NCBI GenBank assembly: GCA_002435715.1
Contig: DISD01000058.1
Coordinates: 4,035 to 22,565, forward strand
Length of the DNA: 18,531 nt
Source: Rhodospirillaceae bacterium UBA6219
GTDB taxonomy: Bacteria; Pseudomonadota; Alphaproteobacteria; Rhodospirillales; Magnetospirillaceae
Reading direction: 5' to 3'
Of this stretch, positions 1 through 7,691 are shown one piece after another. The notes beneath the pieces are model-generated. The model saw only the letters and a program-made list of their open reading frames with translations. It ran no database searches and was not told the origin of the DNA. The position numbers and the translations under genes were made by a program. Numbering within the stretch: the first letter of the stretch is position 1; each line of letters opens with the position of its first letter.

Positions 1-80
1 CTCAACGCCGCGCGGGCTTGATGGGAAAGCCTGATTCTGGCAAAGCCCCTAATCCGAGCATTTCACTTGGTTTTACAAAC

Positions 81-109
81 TTGACAGCCAGCCCAGTCGG
101 GTCCATTTA
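81..109 (+). promoter_or_regulatory. Possible sigma-70 promoter of nfuA
   Basis: A perfect -35 hexamer TTGACA lies at 81-86. Seventeen bases later, at 104-109, is CATTTA, a poor -10 match. The predicted start of transcription would be about 115, leaving a leader of roughly 30 bases before nfuA. The strong -35 is seen directly; promoter function is an inference because the -10 is weak. Bases 1-80 show no clear gene, only a loose GGGCTT/AAGCCC inverted repeat at 14-19 and 43-48. Confidence 0.35.
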
Positions 110-147
110 GCAAGGGTGAGTTTCCGCCCCGTGACCGCGAGGATTTG

Positions 148-699
148 ATGTTCATCCAAACCGAAAACACTCCCAATCCCTCTACCCTGAAGTTCCTGCC
201 CGGCCGCGAAGTGATGCCGTCCGGCACCGCCGATTTCGCCTCGGCCGAGGAAGCGGCGCGTCGTTCGCCGCTGGCCGCCAAGCTGTTCGAGATCGAAGGT
301 GTCGCCTCGGTCTTCCTGGGCGGCGACTTCATCACCGTTGGCAAAAGCGACGATGCCACCTGGGGCAACGTCAAGCCGCTGGTGCTGTCGGGCATCATGG
401 ATTTCTTCGGCGCCGGCCTGCTGCCGGTGATCACCGAAGGCGGTGAAAAGGCGGCTTCCGGTGACGAAACCGACGTCGAGCGCCAGATCCGCGAATTGCT
501 GGACACCCGCGTGCGTCCGGCCGTGGCCCAGGACGGCGGCGACATCATCTTCCGCTCGTTCGAAGACGGCATCGTCTATGTGCATCTGCAGGGCGCCTGC
601 TCGGGCTGCCCCAGCTCGACCGCCACGCTGAAGCACGGCATCGAGAACATGCTGAAGTACTATGTCCCGGAAGTGGTGTCGGTTCAGGCTGTCGACTAG
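148..699 (+). CDS. nfuA: NfuA-type Fe-S cluster carrier protein (NifU family)
   Basis: This 183-residue protein is a scaffold/carrier that delivers iron-sulfur clusters to apo-proteins in the cytoplasm. An N-terminal Nfu_N domain (about residues 2-88, beginning MFIQTENTPNPSTLKFLPG) is followed by a C-terminal NifU-like domain (about 110-178). The latter carries the CSGC cluster motif, with C151 and C154, which bind a bridging [4Fe-4S] cluster between two subunits in the family. Length and architecture match the alphaproteobacterial form, which differs from the E. coli NfuA N-domain. I chose ATG 148 over the adjacent TTG 145 because GAGGA at 139-143 is well placed and the family begins MFIQTE. 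A glucosaminidase gene follows 18 bases after the stop and may be co-transcribed. Clients could include aconitase, whose acnB form is encoded at the far end of the window, but that link is inference. Confidence 0.95.
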   Translation: MFIQTENTPNPSTLKFLPGREVMPSGTADFASAEEAARRSPLAAKLFEIEGVASVFLGGDFITVGKSDDATWGNVKPLVLSGIMDFFGAGLLPVITEGGEKAASGDETDVERQIRELLDTRVRPAVAQDGGDIIFRSFEDGIVYVHLQGACSGCPSSTATLKHGIENMLKYYVPEVVSVQAVD

Positions 700-717
700 G
701 TCCTGATCCGTCCCGCC

Positions 718-1623
718 ATGGCGGAAACCGATACCAAATCCTCGATGCTGGCCCTGCTGCCGCCTTTATTGGCGGTGGCGGGGCTTTATCTGTTGGTGGC
801 CGTGGGTATCGAATCGCCGTTGTGGCGGTCGCTGGTGCGCAGCGAGCCGGTGGGGTTGGAAACCTCGCTGTCCAGTGACGAGCTTCGTCAAGCCTCGGCC
901 CTGGACATGGCGCTGTCGCGTCTGGATTACCGGCTGGAACGGGTGGCTGCCGGCACCGCCGTGCCGCCCCTGTTCCTGACCAATGTCCCCGACGATCTGG
1001 AAGCAATCGCCGAGGTCGACACCAAAAAGCGCATTTTCCTGCGTCTGATGCTGCCGTTGATCCTGGTGGTCAACGAACAGATCGCCGAAGACCGCGCCCG
1101 CCTGCAGGCCATGGCCAGCGGCAAGTCGCCCCGCGACAACGACTGGCTGGCCGAACTGGCCGACCATTACCAATCCGCTTCGGCCGAGCCCGCCGCCCTG
1201 TTGCGTCACGTCGACGTGGTGCCGCCGTCTTTGGCCTTGGCCCAGGCGGCCGAGGAATCGGGTTGGGGAACGTCGCGTTTCGTGCGCGAGGGCAACAATT
1301 TGTTCGGCCAGATCGGCGGCGACATCATGCCCTTGGAAGACCGCGCCGGACCGGCCATGGCCAGCTATGACTCGCTGCATGAAGCCGTCCAGGCCTATGT
1401 GCTGAACCTCAATTCCCATCGCGCCTATGAAAACCTGCGCCGGTTGCGGGCGCAGATCCGTGCCCGCGGCCTGTTCCCCGACGGCCATTCCCTGGCCGGC
1501 GCCCTGGGGGCGTATTCCGAGCGCGGCCCGGCCTATGTGGACGGCATCCGGGCGCTGATCCGCCACAACGGATTACTGCGCTTCGACCATGCCAAATTGG
1601 GGAAACAGGGAATTCTCAGTTAA
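718..1623 (+). CDS. Membrane-anchored glucosaminidase-domain (Bax/GH73-like) protein
   Basis: A 301-residue protein with one N-terminal membrane segment (about residues 10-30) and a C-terminal glucosaminidase domain (about 160-290). It is predicted to act on peptidoglycan in the periplasm by cutting beta-N-acetylglucosaminyl bonds. The block LALAQAAEESGWGTSRF is the signature of the Bax/FlgJ-like hydrolases; E180, the second Glu of EES, is the likely catalytic acid, and GNNLFGQIG follows as in the family. The middle part (about 35-150) is charged, helical and unrecognised. The ATG at 718 lies 18 bases after nfuA and has no strong Shine-Dalgarno, which suggests coupling to nfuA translation. 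Its stop overlaps the stop of the converging lipoprotein gene in the four bases TTAA. The exact substrate and cellular role are not shown by the sequence. Confidence 0.85.
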   Translation: MAETDTKSSMLALLPPLLAVAGLYLLVAVGIESPLWRSLVRSEPVGLETSLSSDELRQASALDMALSRLDYRLERVAAGTAVPPLFLTNVPDDLEAIAEVDTKKRIFLRLMLPLILVVNEQIAEDRARLQAMASGKSPRDNDWLAELADHYQSASAEPAALLRHVDVVPPSLALAQAAEESGWGTSRFVREGNNLFGQIGGDIMPLEDRAGPAMASYDSLHEAVQAYVLNLNSHRAYENLRRLRAQIRARGLFPDGHSLAGALGAYSERGPAYVDGIRALIRHNGLLRFDHAKLGKQGILS

Positions 1624-2045
1624 GACAAAGGCGCGGCTCGGCCGCGACCGGTCAGCTCGTCGAAACAGCCGCGTTCGTCCAGCGGCTGGGTGCCGCGCAT
1701 GGCGTAATGGGCCACCACCTGGCGGCCATCGTCATCGTACAGGAACAGGTCCAAAGTACAGACCCGGCCGCGATATTGCCAAATCTCGGCCGGGGCGTCG
1801 CGGCGGGTAAAACCGGGGCGGCCCAAAACCGACCTCACCTGGGTGGTGGTCAGCCCCTTCAACCGCGCCGGTTCGGTCAACCCACCGGGCAAGGCCGCCA
1901 ATTCACCGGATTTCGTTGCCGAAGCGGAAGAATCCGTGCCGGAAAAACGCCCTGAAACCTGCGGCCCGCCAGCAGTTTGCGGATTGCCGCCACAGGCGAC
2001 CAGCAACAGCAGGGGCGAAAGCAACGCAAGACGGGACAGGCGCAT
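1620..2045 (-). CDS. Small lipoprotein, possibly BamE/SmpA-like
   Basis: The 141-residue reading starts at MRLSRLALLSP and has a lipoprotein signal peptide ending in LLVAC, so C18 would be lipidated after cleavage. A low-complexity Gly/Ser/Ala linker (about 20-60) leads to a compact domain with LTTTQVRSVLGRPGFTRRD, a tryptophan, an internal cysteine and LDLFLYDDDG. The LGRP...W.Y...C.L pattern resembles the fold of BamE/SmpA lipoproteins, but I do not recognise a named family with certainty. Two starts are possible, 2063 and 2045. The inner one is preferred because the promoter at 2076-2103 would start transcription just before 2063, and GGTGG lies upstream of 2045. It follows the EI24 gene closely and converges on the glucosaminidase gene. 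Confidence 0.75.
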   Translation of the reverse strand: MRLSRLALLSPLLLLVACGGNPQTAGGPQVSGRFSGTDSSASATKSGELAALPGGLTEPARLKGLTTTQVRSVLGRPGFTRRDAPAEIWQYRGRVCTLDLFLYDDDGRQVVAHYAMRGTQPLDERGCFDELTGRGRAAPLS

Positions 2046-2075
2046 GGGAACCACCGGGGGCATGGAAACGCCGGG

Positions 2076-2103
2076 ATTATAGCGGATTTGCTCGCATCCG
2101 CAA
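2076..2103 (-). promoter_or_regulatory. Sigma-70-like promoter of the small lipoprotein gene
   Basis: Read on the minus strand, TTGCGG (2103-2098) is followed after 16 bases by a perfect TATAAT (2081-2076). Transcription would begin near 2069, giving a short leader before the start at 2045. The -10 box contains the TAA stop codon of the upstream EI24 gene, so the lipoprotein has its own promoter inside the end of its neighbour. Confidence 0.55.
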
Positions 2104-2757
2104 CGTTTCCGCCACATGAGTCATGAAGGCCGCCGCGATGACCGGTGCCGCCAGGTTCAAAACCGGAACAGAGAACAAAAGCGCGATCACCATGCCGCTC
2201 AACCACACCCGACCCAGCTGGGCCCGGAACAGCGTCCGCATGGCGGGTGGGTCCAGCCGTCGCGCCATCACCAGCTCGAAATATTCCCGACCCAGCAAAT
2301 AGCCGTTCAAGGTCACCGCCAGCACCACGGTCAGGCCGGTGATCAACAAGATGCCGTAGACCGGCAGCGCCGCCAGATTGACCAGGATGGTCAAACCCAG
2401 GAAGCGCAAGGTCCCCAGAACCACTTCCGCCATGGGCTGCACCCGGGCCGGGGCCAGATGGGGGTAATGGCGGTGTTCCACCGCGTCGGCCACGCCGTCC
2501 AGCATCGGGCCCATGATGGTGGTGACCAAAGCCGGGAAGAACAGGATGGGCAACACCAAGGCGGCGGCGCCGATGGCCAGATCGGTGCTCCAATCGGCCC
2601 AGGCGTTGGTGAAGAACGACACATTGGCCAAGACGATCCAGATAACCACCACCAGGGCCATATAGGCGGCCAAGGCCCCGGCGATGCCCCATTTCAGCAC
2701 CCGTGAAAAACGCGGGTCGGACAATTGGGCGAAGGCCTTGAACAGCGAGCCGATCAT
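2077..2757 (-). CDS. EI24/CysZ-like integral membrane protein
   Basis: A 226-residue polytopic membrane protein with hydrophobic segments at about residues 22-46, 60-83, 115-148 and 188-212. The block LNGYLLGREYFELVMARR is characteristic of the EI24 domain family, which includes the sulfate transporter CysZ. Length and segment order fit that family. Transport of sulfate or another small anion is possible, but nothing here identifies a substrate, and no cysteine biosynthesis gene is nearby. The ATG at 2757 has only a G-rich stretch (GGGGG) as a weak ribosome binding site. It is divergent from the adenosine kinase gene, with about 150 bases between the two starts. Its TAA stop is embedded in the -10 box of the lipoprotein promoter. 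Confidence 0.85.
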   Translation of the reverse strand: MIGSLFKAFAQLSDPRFSRVLKWGIAGALAAYMALVVVIWIVLANVSFFTNAWADWSTDLAIGAAALVLPILFFPALVTTIMGPMLDGVADAVEHRHYPHLAPARVQPMAEVVLGTLRFLGLTILVNLAALPVYGILLITGLTVVLAVTLNGYLLGREYFELVMARRLDPPAMRTLFRAQLGRVWLSGMVIALLFSVPVLNLAAPVIAAAFMTHVAETLRMRANPL

Positions 2758-2808
2758 CGGAAAAACCCCCTTGTGTCCATGACGTTGTGATGAAGAATCG
2801 GTTTTTTA

Positions 2809-2836
2809 TTGTTCCTGGGCGTCGCGCCGTTATACT
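2809..2836 (+). promoter_or_regulatory. Sigma-70-like promoter of the adenosine kinase-typA unit
   Basis: TTGTTC at 2809-2814 and TATACT at 2831-2836 are separated by 16 bases. The -10 matches five of six consensus positions. Transcription would start near 2843, so the leader includes the hairpin at 2853-2870 before the start codon at 2909. Confidence 0.55.
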
Positions 2837-2852
2837 GCGCCGCGAAAACGGG

Positions 2853-2870
2853 TGGGCTGGACGCAGCCCA
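2853..2870 (+). other. Perfect hairpin in the adenosine kinase 5' leader
   Basis: TGGGCTG (2853-2859) and CAGCCCA (2864-2870) form a perfect 7-bp stem around the loop GACG. It lies between the predicted start of transcription (about 2843) and the AGAGA ribosome binding site (2896-2900). It has no T-run after it, so it is not a terminator. It may stabilise the mRNA or bind a factor; its role is unknown. Confidence 0.5.
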
Positions 2871-2908
2871 ATGACCCATATCGCGCTCAAGAGCAAGAGA
2901 TCAAGAGA

Positions 2909-3913
2909 ATGGCGGATACTCGCTTCCACGTGGCCGGCATCGGCAACGCGATCGTTGACGTGCTGGTCCACGCCGACGATACCCTGCTGAACCAGCTGGG
3001 CCTGACCAAGGGTGTGATGACCCTGATCGACCAGGCCACCGCCGACAGCATCTATGATCAATTGCCGCCGGGCGTCGAATGTTCCGGTGGCTCGGCCGCC
3101 AACACCATCGTCGGCCTCGCCTCGTTGGGGGCCAAGACCGCCTATGTGGGCAAGGTCAAGAACGACCAGCTGGGCCAGGTGTTCCGTCACGACATCCGCA
3201 GCGCCGGCATCGCCTTTGACACCGCCTCGGCCGAAGACGGCAATTCCACCGCACGCTGCTTCGTGCTGGTCACCCCCGACGCCCAGCGCACCATGCTGAC
3301 CTATCTGGGGGCCTGCGTCGAGCTGACCCCCGACGACGTGGACGAAGCGGTGATCGCCGCTTCCGCCGTTACCTATCTGGAAGGCTATCTGTACGACCCG
3401 CCGGCCGCCAAGCGCGCCTTCCTGGCCGCGTCGTCCGCCGCCCACAATGCCGGCCGTCTGGTGTCGCTGTCGCTGTCCGACCCGTTCTGCGTCGACCGCC
3501 ATCGTGTCGACTTCGCTGATCTGGTGGCCAACCACGTGGACATCTTGTTCGCCAACGAAGCCGAGCTGTGCTCGCTGTACCAGACCGACGATTTCGACGC
3601 CGCCATCCGCGCCTCGCGCGGGCATTGCAAGGTGGCCGCCATCACCCGTGGCGCCCTGGGCTCGGTGGTGGTCAGCGGTGACGACACCATCGTCGTCGGC
3701 GCCGACAGCGTCGACCAGGTGGTGGACACCACCGGTGCCGGCGACCTGTACGCCGCCGGCTTCCTTTATGGTTTCACCCAAGGCCGTGATCTGGCCACCT
3801 GCGCTTTGCTGGGTGGCATCGCCGCCGGCGAGGTGATCTCGCATTTCGGTGCCCGCCCCGAACGCCCCCTGGCCGAACTGGCCGCCGCCAAGCTTGGCGT
3901 CCCTTCTCTCTGA
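2909..3913 (+). CDS. Adenosine kinase-type PfkB family sugar kinase
   Basis: A 334-residue cytoplasmic kinase of the PfkB/ribokinase superfamily. It most likely phosphorylates adenosine to AMP with ATP (purine salvage), as assigned to the closest alphaproteobacterial relatives. The N-terminal PfkB signature GGSAANTIVGLASLG starts at G60. The C-terminal signature DTTGAGDLYAAGFLYG begins at D273; D279 is the expected catalytic base, next to the GAG anion hole. The start at ATG 2909 (MADTRFHVAGIGNAIVD) is supported by AGAGA at 2896-2900 and by family length. An in-frame GTG at 2852 would add 19 unlikely residues across a leader hairpin. typA begins 21 bases after the stop, so the two genes probably form an operon. 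Other PfkB substrates cannot be excluded from sequence alone. Confidence 0.9.
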   Translation: MADTRFHVAGIGNAIVDVLVHADDTLLNQLGLTKGVMTLIDQATADSIYDQLPPGVECSGGSAANTIVGLASLGAKTAYVGKVKNDQLGQVFRHDIRSAGIAFDTASAEDGNSTARCFVLVTPDAQRTMLTYLGACVELTPDDVDEAVIAASAVTYLEGYLYDPPAAKRAFLAASSAAHNAGRLVSLSLSDPFCVDRHRVDFADLVANHVDILFANEAELCSLYQTDDFDAAIRASRGHCKVAAITRGALGSVVVSGDDTIVVGADSVDQVVDTTGAGDLYAAGFLYGFTQGRDLATCALLGGIAAGEVISHFGARPERPLAELAAAKLGVPSL

Positions 3914-3915
3914 TC

Positions 3916-3931
3916 CGAACGAACGAACGAA
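3916..3931 (+). repeat. (CGAA)4 tetranucleotide repeat before typA
   Basis: Four perfect CGAA copies fill most of the 21-base gap between the adenosine kinase stop and the typA ATG at 3935. The tract occupies the Shine-Dalgarno position, and no GGAG-like sequence is present. Copy-number change would alter spacing and the length of the leader, not the reading frame. Confidence 0.85.
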
Positions 3932-3934
3932 ATC

Positions 3935-5746
<1,812 letters not shown>

Positions 5747-5774
5747 AAACTTCGGTTCTTATGCCGTGTGTTAC

Positions 5775-5809
5775 CCAATGCCCGCGCCTATCGCGGGCAT
5801 TGGTGTTTT
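5775..5809 (+). terminator. Rho-independent terminator of typA
   Basis: CCAATGCCCGCG (5775-5786) and CGCGGGCATTGG (5792-5803) form a perfect 12-bp stem with a 5-base loop, followed by TGTTTT. The minus-strand side has no T-run, so it works only for + transcription. It closes the adenosine kinase-typA unit. Confidence 0.9.
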
Positions 5810-5822
5810 CAGGGGAAAAGGG

Positions 5823-5852
5823 AAAAACAAGGCGGGGGACTCGTCCCCCGCC
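5823..5852 (-). terminator. Intrinsic terminator facing minus-strand transcription
   Basis: GGCGGGGGAC (5831-5840) and GTCCCCCGCC (5843-5852) form a 10-bp GC-rich inverted repeat. On the minus strand it is followed by TTGTTTTTCC and then CCTTTT, a good U-tract. On the plus strand the following bases are C-rich. It therefore appears to stop transcripts that come from the right, which can only be the NIT-ANTAR gene reading through the exporter and its riboswitch in antisense. Confidence 0.65.
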
Positions 5853-5884
5853 GACCCCCTATTCCTTTTGCCGGCGGCTTGCCC

Positions 5885-5890
5885 TATATA
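5885..5890 (+). promoter_or_regulatory. Candidate -10 box of the guanidinium exporter
   Basis: TATATA at 5885-5890 would place the start of transcription near 5897, a few bases before the first riboswitch hairpin at 5904. No convincing -35 lies 16-18 bases upstream. Similar TATATA elements precede ccmC (10161) and acnB (about 17149). Confidence 0.35.
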
Positions 5891-5903
5891 GAAATCCTCA
5901 CCC

Positions 5904-5964
5904 GGCGGGGACGACCCCGCCATGCCATGGGTTCACTGGGGACGGCCCCGTCTTGGACGGAGGG
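5904..5964 (+). promoter_or_regulatory. Guanidine-II (mini-ykkC) riboswitch
   Basis: Two stem-loops with the diagnostic ACGR tetraloops are present. The first is GGCGGGG-ACGA-CCCCGCC (5904-5921). The second is GGGG-ACGG-CCCC (5938-5949). A 16-base linker separates them. The Shine-Dalgarno GGAGGG (5959-5964) follows nine bases later, and the exporter starts at 5969. Two GC stems with ACGR loops just ahead of the ribosome binding site of a Gdx/SugE gene is exactly the arrangement known for guanidine-II riboswitches, where guanidinium binds both loops, they kiss, and translation is turned on. A competing hairpin CCGTC/GACGG (5948-5960) would pair the Shine-Dalgarno edge when the second stem is open. 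Identification rests on motif and context, not on a covariance-model search. Confidence 0.85.
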
Positions 5965-5968
5965 TTCC

Positions 5969-6283
5969 ATGGCGTGGGTTGCGCTTTTTTTCGCCGGACT
6001 TCTGGAAGTGGCTTGGGCCTTGGGGCTGAAGGCCAGTGAAGGCTTCACCAAACCGCTGATCTCGATCATGACCGTAGTGGCGATCATCGCCAGCCTGGGA
6101 TTGCTGGGCGTGGCCATCCGTACCCTGCCGGTGGGCACCGCTTATGCGGTGTGGAGCGGCATCGGCATTCTGGGCACAACTGTGATCGGGATCATGTTTT
6201 TAGGGGAATCAGCACATCTGGCGCGGCTGGCCTGCATCGCCTTGGTGGGCATGGGCATTGTTGGCCTGAAGCTGACCCACTAG
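5969..6283 (+). CDS. gdx: Guanidinium exporter, SMR family (Gdx/SugE)
   Basis: A 104-residue four-helix membrane protein of the small multidrug resistance family. The Gdx subtype works as a dual-topology dimer that exports guanidinium in exchange for protons. It begins MAWVALFFAGLLEVAWALGL, with the essential proton/substrate residue E13 and the GLK of the subtype. TLPVGTAYAVWSGIG and a C-terminal ARLACIALVGMGIVGLKLT are subtype hallmarks. I chose ATG 5969 because GGAGGG at 5959-5964 precedes it and the family starts here. An in-frame ATG at 5927 lies inside the riboswitch linker and is unlikely. The guanidine-II riboswitch upstream supports guanidinium rather than a drug as the substrate. 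The TAG stop overlaps the stop of the converging NIT-ANTAR gene in CTAG. Confidence 0.93.
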   Translation: MAWVALFFAGLLEVAWALGLKASEGFTKPLISIMTVVAIIASLGLLGVAIRTLPVGTAYAVWSGIGILGTTVIGIMFLGESAHLARLACIALVGMGIVGLKLTH

Positions 6284-7596
6284 GCGATCAGGATGTCGGC
6301 CATGGCGATAATGGAATCGGCCACTTCCTTGATGCGGCGGTTCTGGCTCATGGCGGTCTTGCGCAGCAGGTCATAGGCCTGCTGTTCGCTCAAGCCGCGA
6401 TGGGTCATCAGCAGGCCCTTGGCCTTTTCGATGACCTTGCGTTCGTTGATGGCCAGACGCGCCGTTTCCAGCTCTTCCGTCACCTGTTGCAGGTGGCGGA
6501 ACTGGGTCTGCACCAGATCGACCAGCGAACGGCCCAATTTCGGGCTGATCCCGTCGGTCGACAGCACGTTCATGCCCGATTTGGCGGCGTCGGCGATCAT
6601 GCCCTGGTCCACCTCGCCGATCACGTAAACCGAAGAGGCCGGTTGTTCGTGTTCGGGCAGCGGCAGGTGCAGATGGGCGTCGTGGTCGTCCAGATCGGCC
6701 CGCGCCTCGGCCAATTTGGCGGCGCACAAATCCTGCAGATCGGCGTCGATGCGTTCTTCCACCGCGTACATGGCGTCCAGACGGGTGGTCGCCTGGTCGA
6801 ACCACACCCGGCTGGATTGGCCGCGCAGATCGGTGTCGGGACCGGCGGCCATCACCGCCTGGCGCAGCCGCATGAATTCGGCCCGTTCCGGCGCGTCCAA
6901 GACCTGCGTGAACTGGGCGACCAAACCCGGCTCGGCGAATTGGGCGAAGATTTGGAAGGATCGATCCTGGGCATCGATCAGCTTCAGCAAACGGTGATGC
7001 TGGGCGGCGGTGAAACGGCCGGCGGACAGGCCGGCGGCGGCGGTGGCGCGTTCCTGGCCGGCGAATTCCTTGCCCTGCATGAAATTGAACATGGCCACCA
7101 AGGCCCGCGAAATGGCTGGGTCGGCGTTGGTGTCCGACGCCTCGAACACCACCGCCAACAAGCCGGCGATGACGTCGACGAAGAATTTGGTGGCGTCTTC
7201 CGGGCTGACCTTCAGGGCCTTCACCCGGGGGCGCAGGGCATCCAGGGCGTCCAGGGAATGCAGGGCATAGGCGATACGGCCGAACACCCGGGGCGCGAAC
7301 GAGGTGGTGGGAGCCGACGCCTCGAAGCGGTCGAACAACGCGCGCACGCCGTGCTCGGCCTGCACCGAATCCGCCGCAGCCACGGTCAGCCGCTCGGCAA
7401 AGTCGCCGCCTTTTGATCCCAGATAGACATTGCTGATGCCACGCTCGCGCTGCAGGAAATGGATCAGGGCGCTGATGCCACCCACCAATCCGCAAACAGT
7501 GACCAATTGCTCAAGGTCGCGCACCCGCAGACGCTTGCCCGTCAGCATGAAACGGATCGCGGGAACCGAAGTGATGGAAGAGGATGCCGGCGCCAT
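6280..7596 (-). CDS. Nitrate-sensing NIT domain-ANTAR transcription antiterminator
   Basis: A protein of about 438 residues with an N-terminal NIT domain and a C-terminal ANTAR domain (about 376-438). The NIT domain shows LVTVCGLVGGISALIHFLQ followed by RERG (about 48-53), the signature region of nitrate/nitrite-sensing helices. ANTAR shows ERKVIEKAKGLLM, LSEQQAYDLLRKTAMSQN and RRIKEVADSII. The architecture is that of NasR, which binds nitrate and then a pair of hairpins in the leader mRNA of nitrate assimilation genes to prevent termination. No nas gene is in this window, so the target is elsewhere. Starts at 7665 (GTG), 7638 and 7548 are also possible; none has a strong ribosome binding site. 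The gene converges with gdx, and no terminator lies directly at its end. Confidence 0.85.
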   Translation of the reverse strand: MAPASSSITSVPAIRFMLTGKRLRVRDLEQLVTVCGLVGGISALIHFLQRERGISNVYLGSKGGDFAERLTVAAADSVQAEHGVRALFDRFEASAPTTSFAPRVFGRIAYALHSLDALDALRPRVKALKVSPEDATKFFVDVIAGLLAVVFEASDTNADPAISRALVAMFNFMQGKEFAGQERATAAAGLSAGRFTAAQHHRLLKLIDAQDRSFQIFAQFAEPGLVAQFTQVLDAPERAEFMRLRQAVMAAGPDTDLRGQSSRVWFDQATTRLDAMYAVEERIDADLQDLCAAKLAEARADLDDHDAHLHLPLPEHEQPASSVYVIGEVDQGMIADAAKSGMNVLSTDGISPKLGRSLVDLVQTQFRHLQQVTEELETARLAINERKVIEKAKGLLMTHRGLSEQQAYDLLRKTAMSQNRRIKEVADSIIAMADILIA

Positions 7597-7691
7597 GATT
7601 CTTGTACCCAAGGATCGGTAAGAGGAATCCGCAAACATCGTGCCAGCTGGAAAGCCACCACACACAGCGGATTCCGGCCACCCTCCGCCTG

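Noticed and set aside
2852..2908. Upstream GTG start for the adenosine kinase gene
   Set aside because: It would place the leader hairpin inside the coding region and add residues that do not fit the family. ATG 2909 has a ribosome binding site.
5768..5968. N-terminal extension of the SMR exporter to 5768
   Set aside because: SMR proteins are about 105 residues. The extension translates the terminators and riboswitch, and GGAGGG marks ATG 5969.
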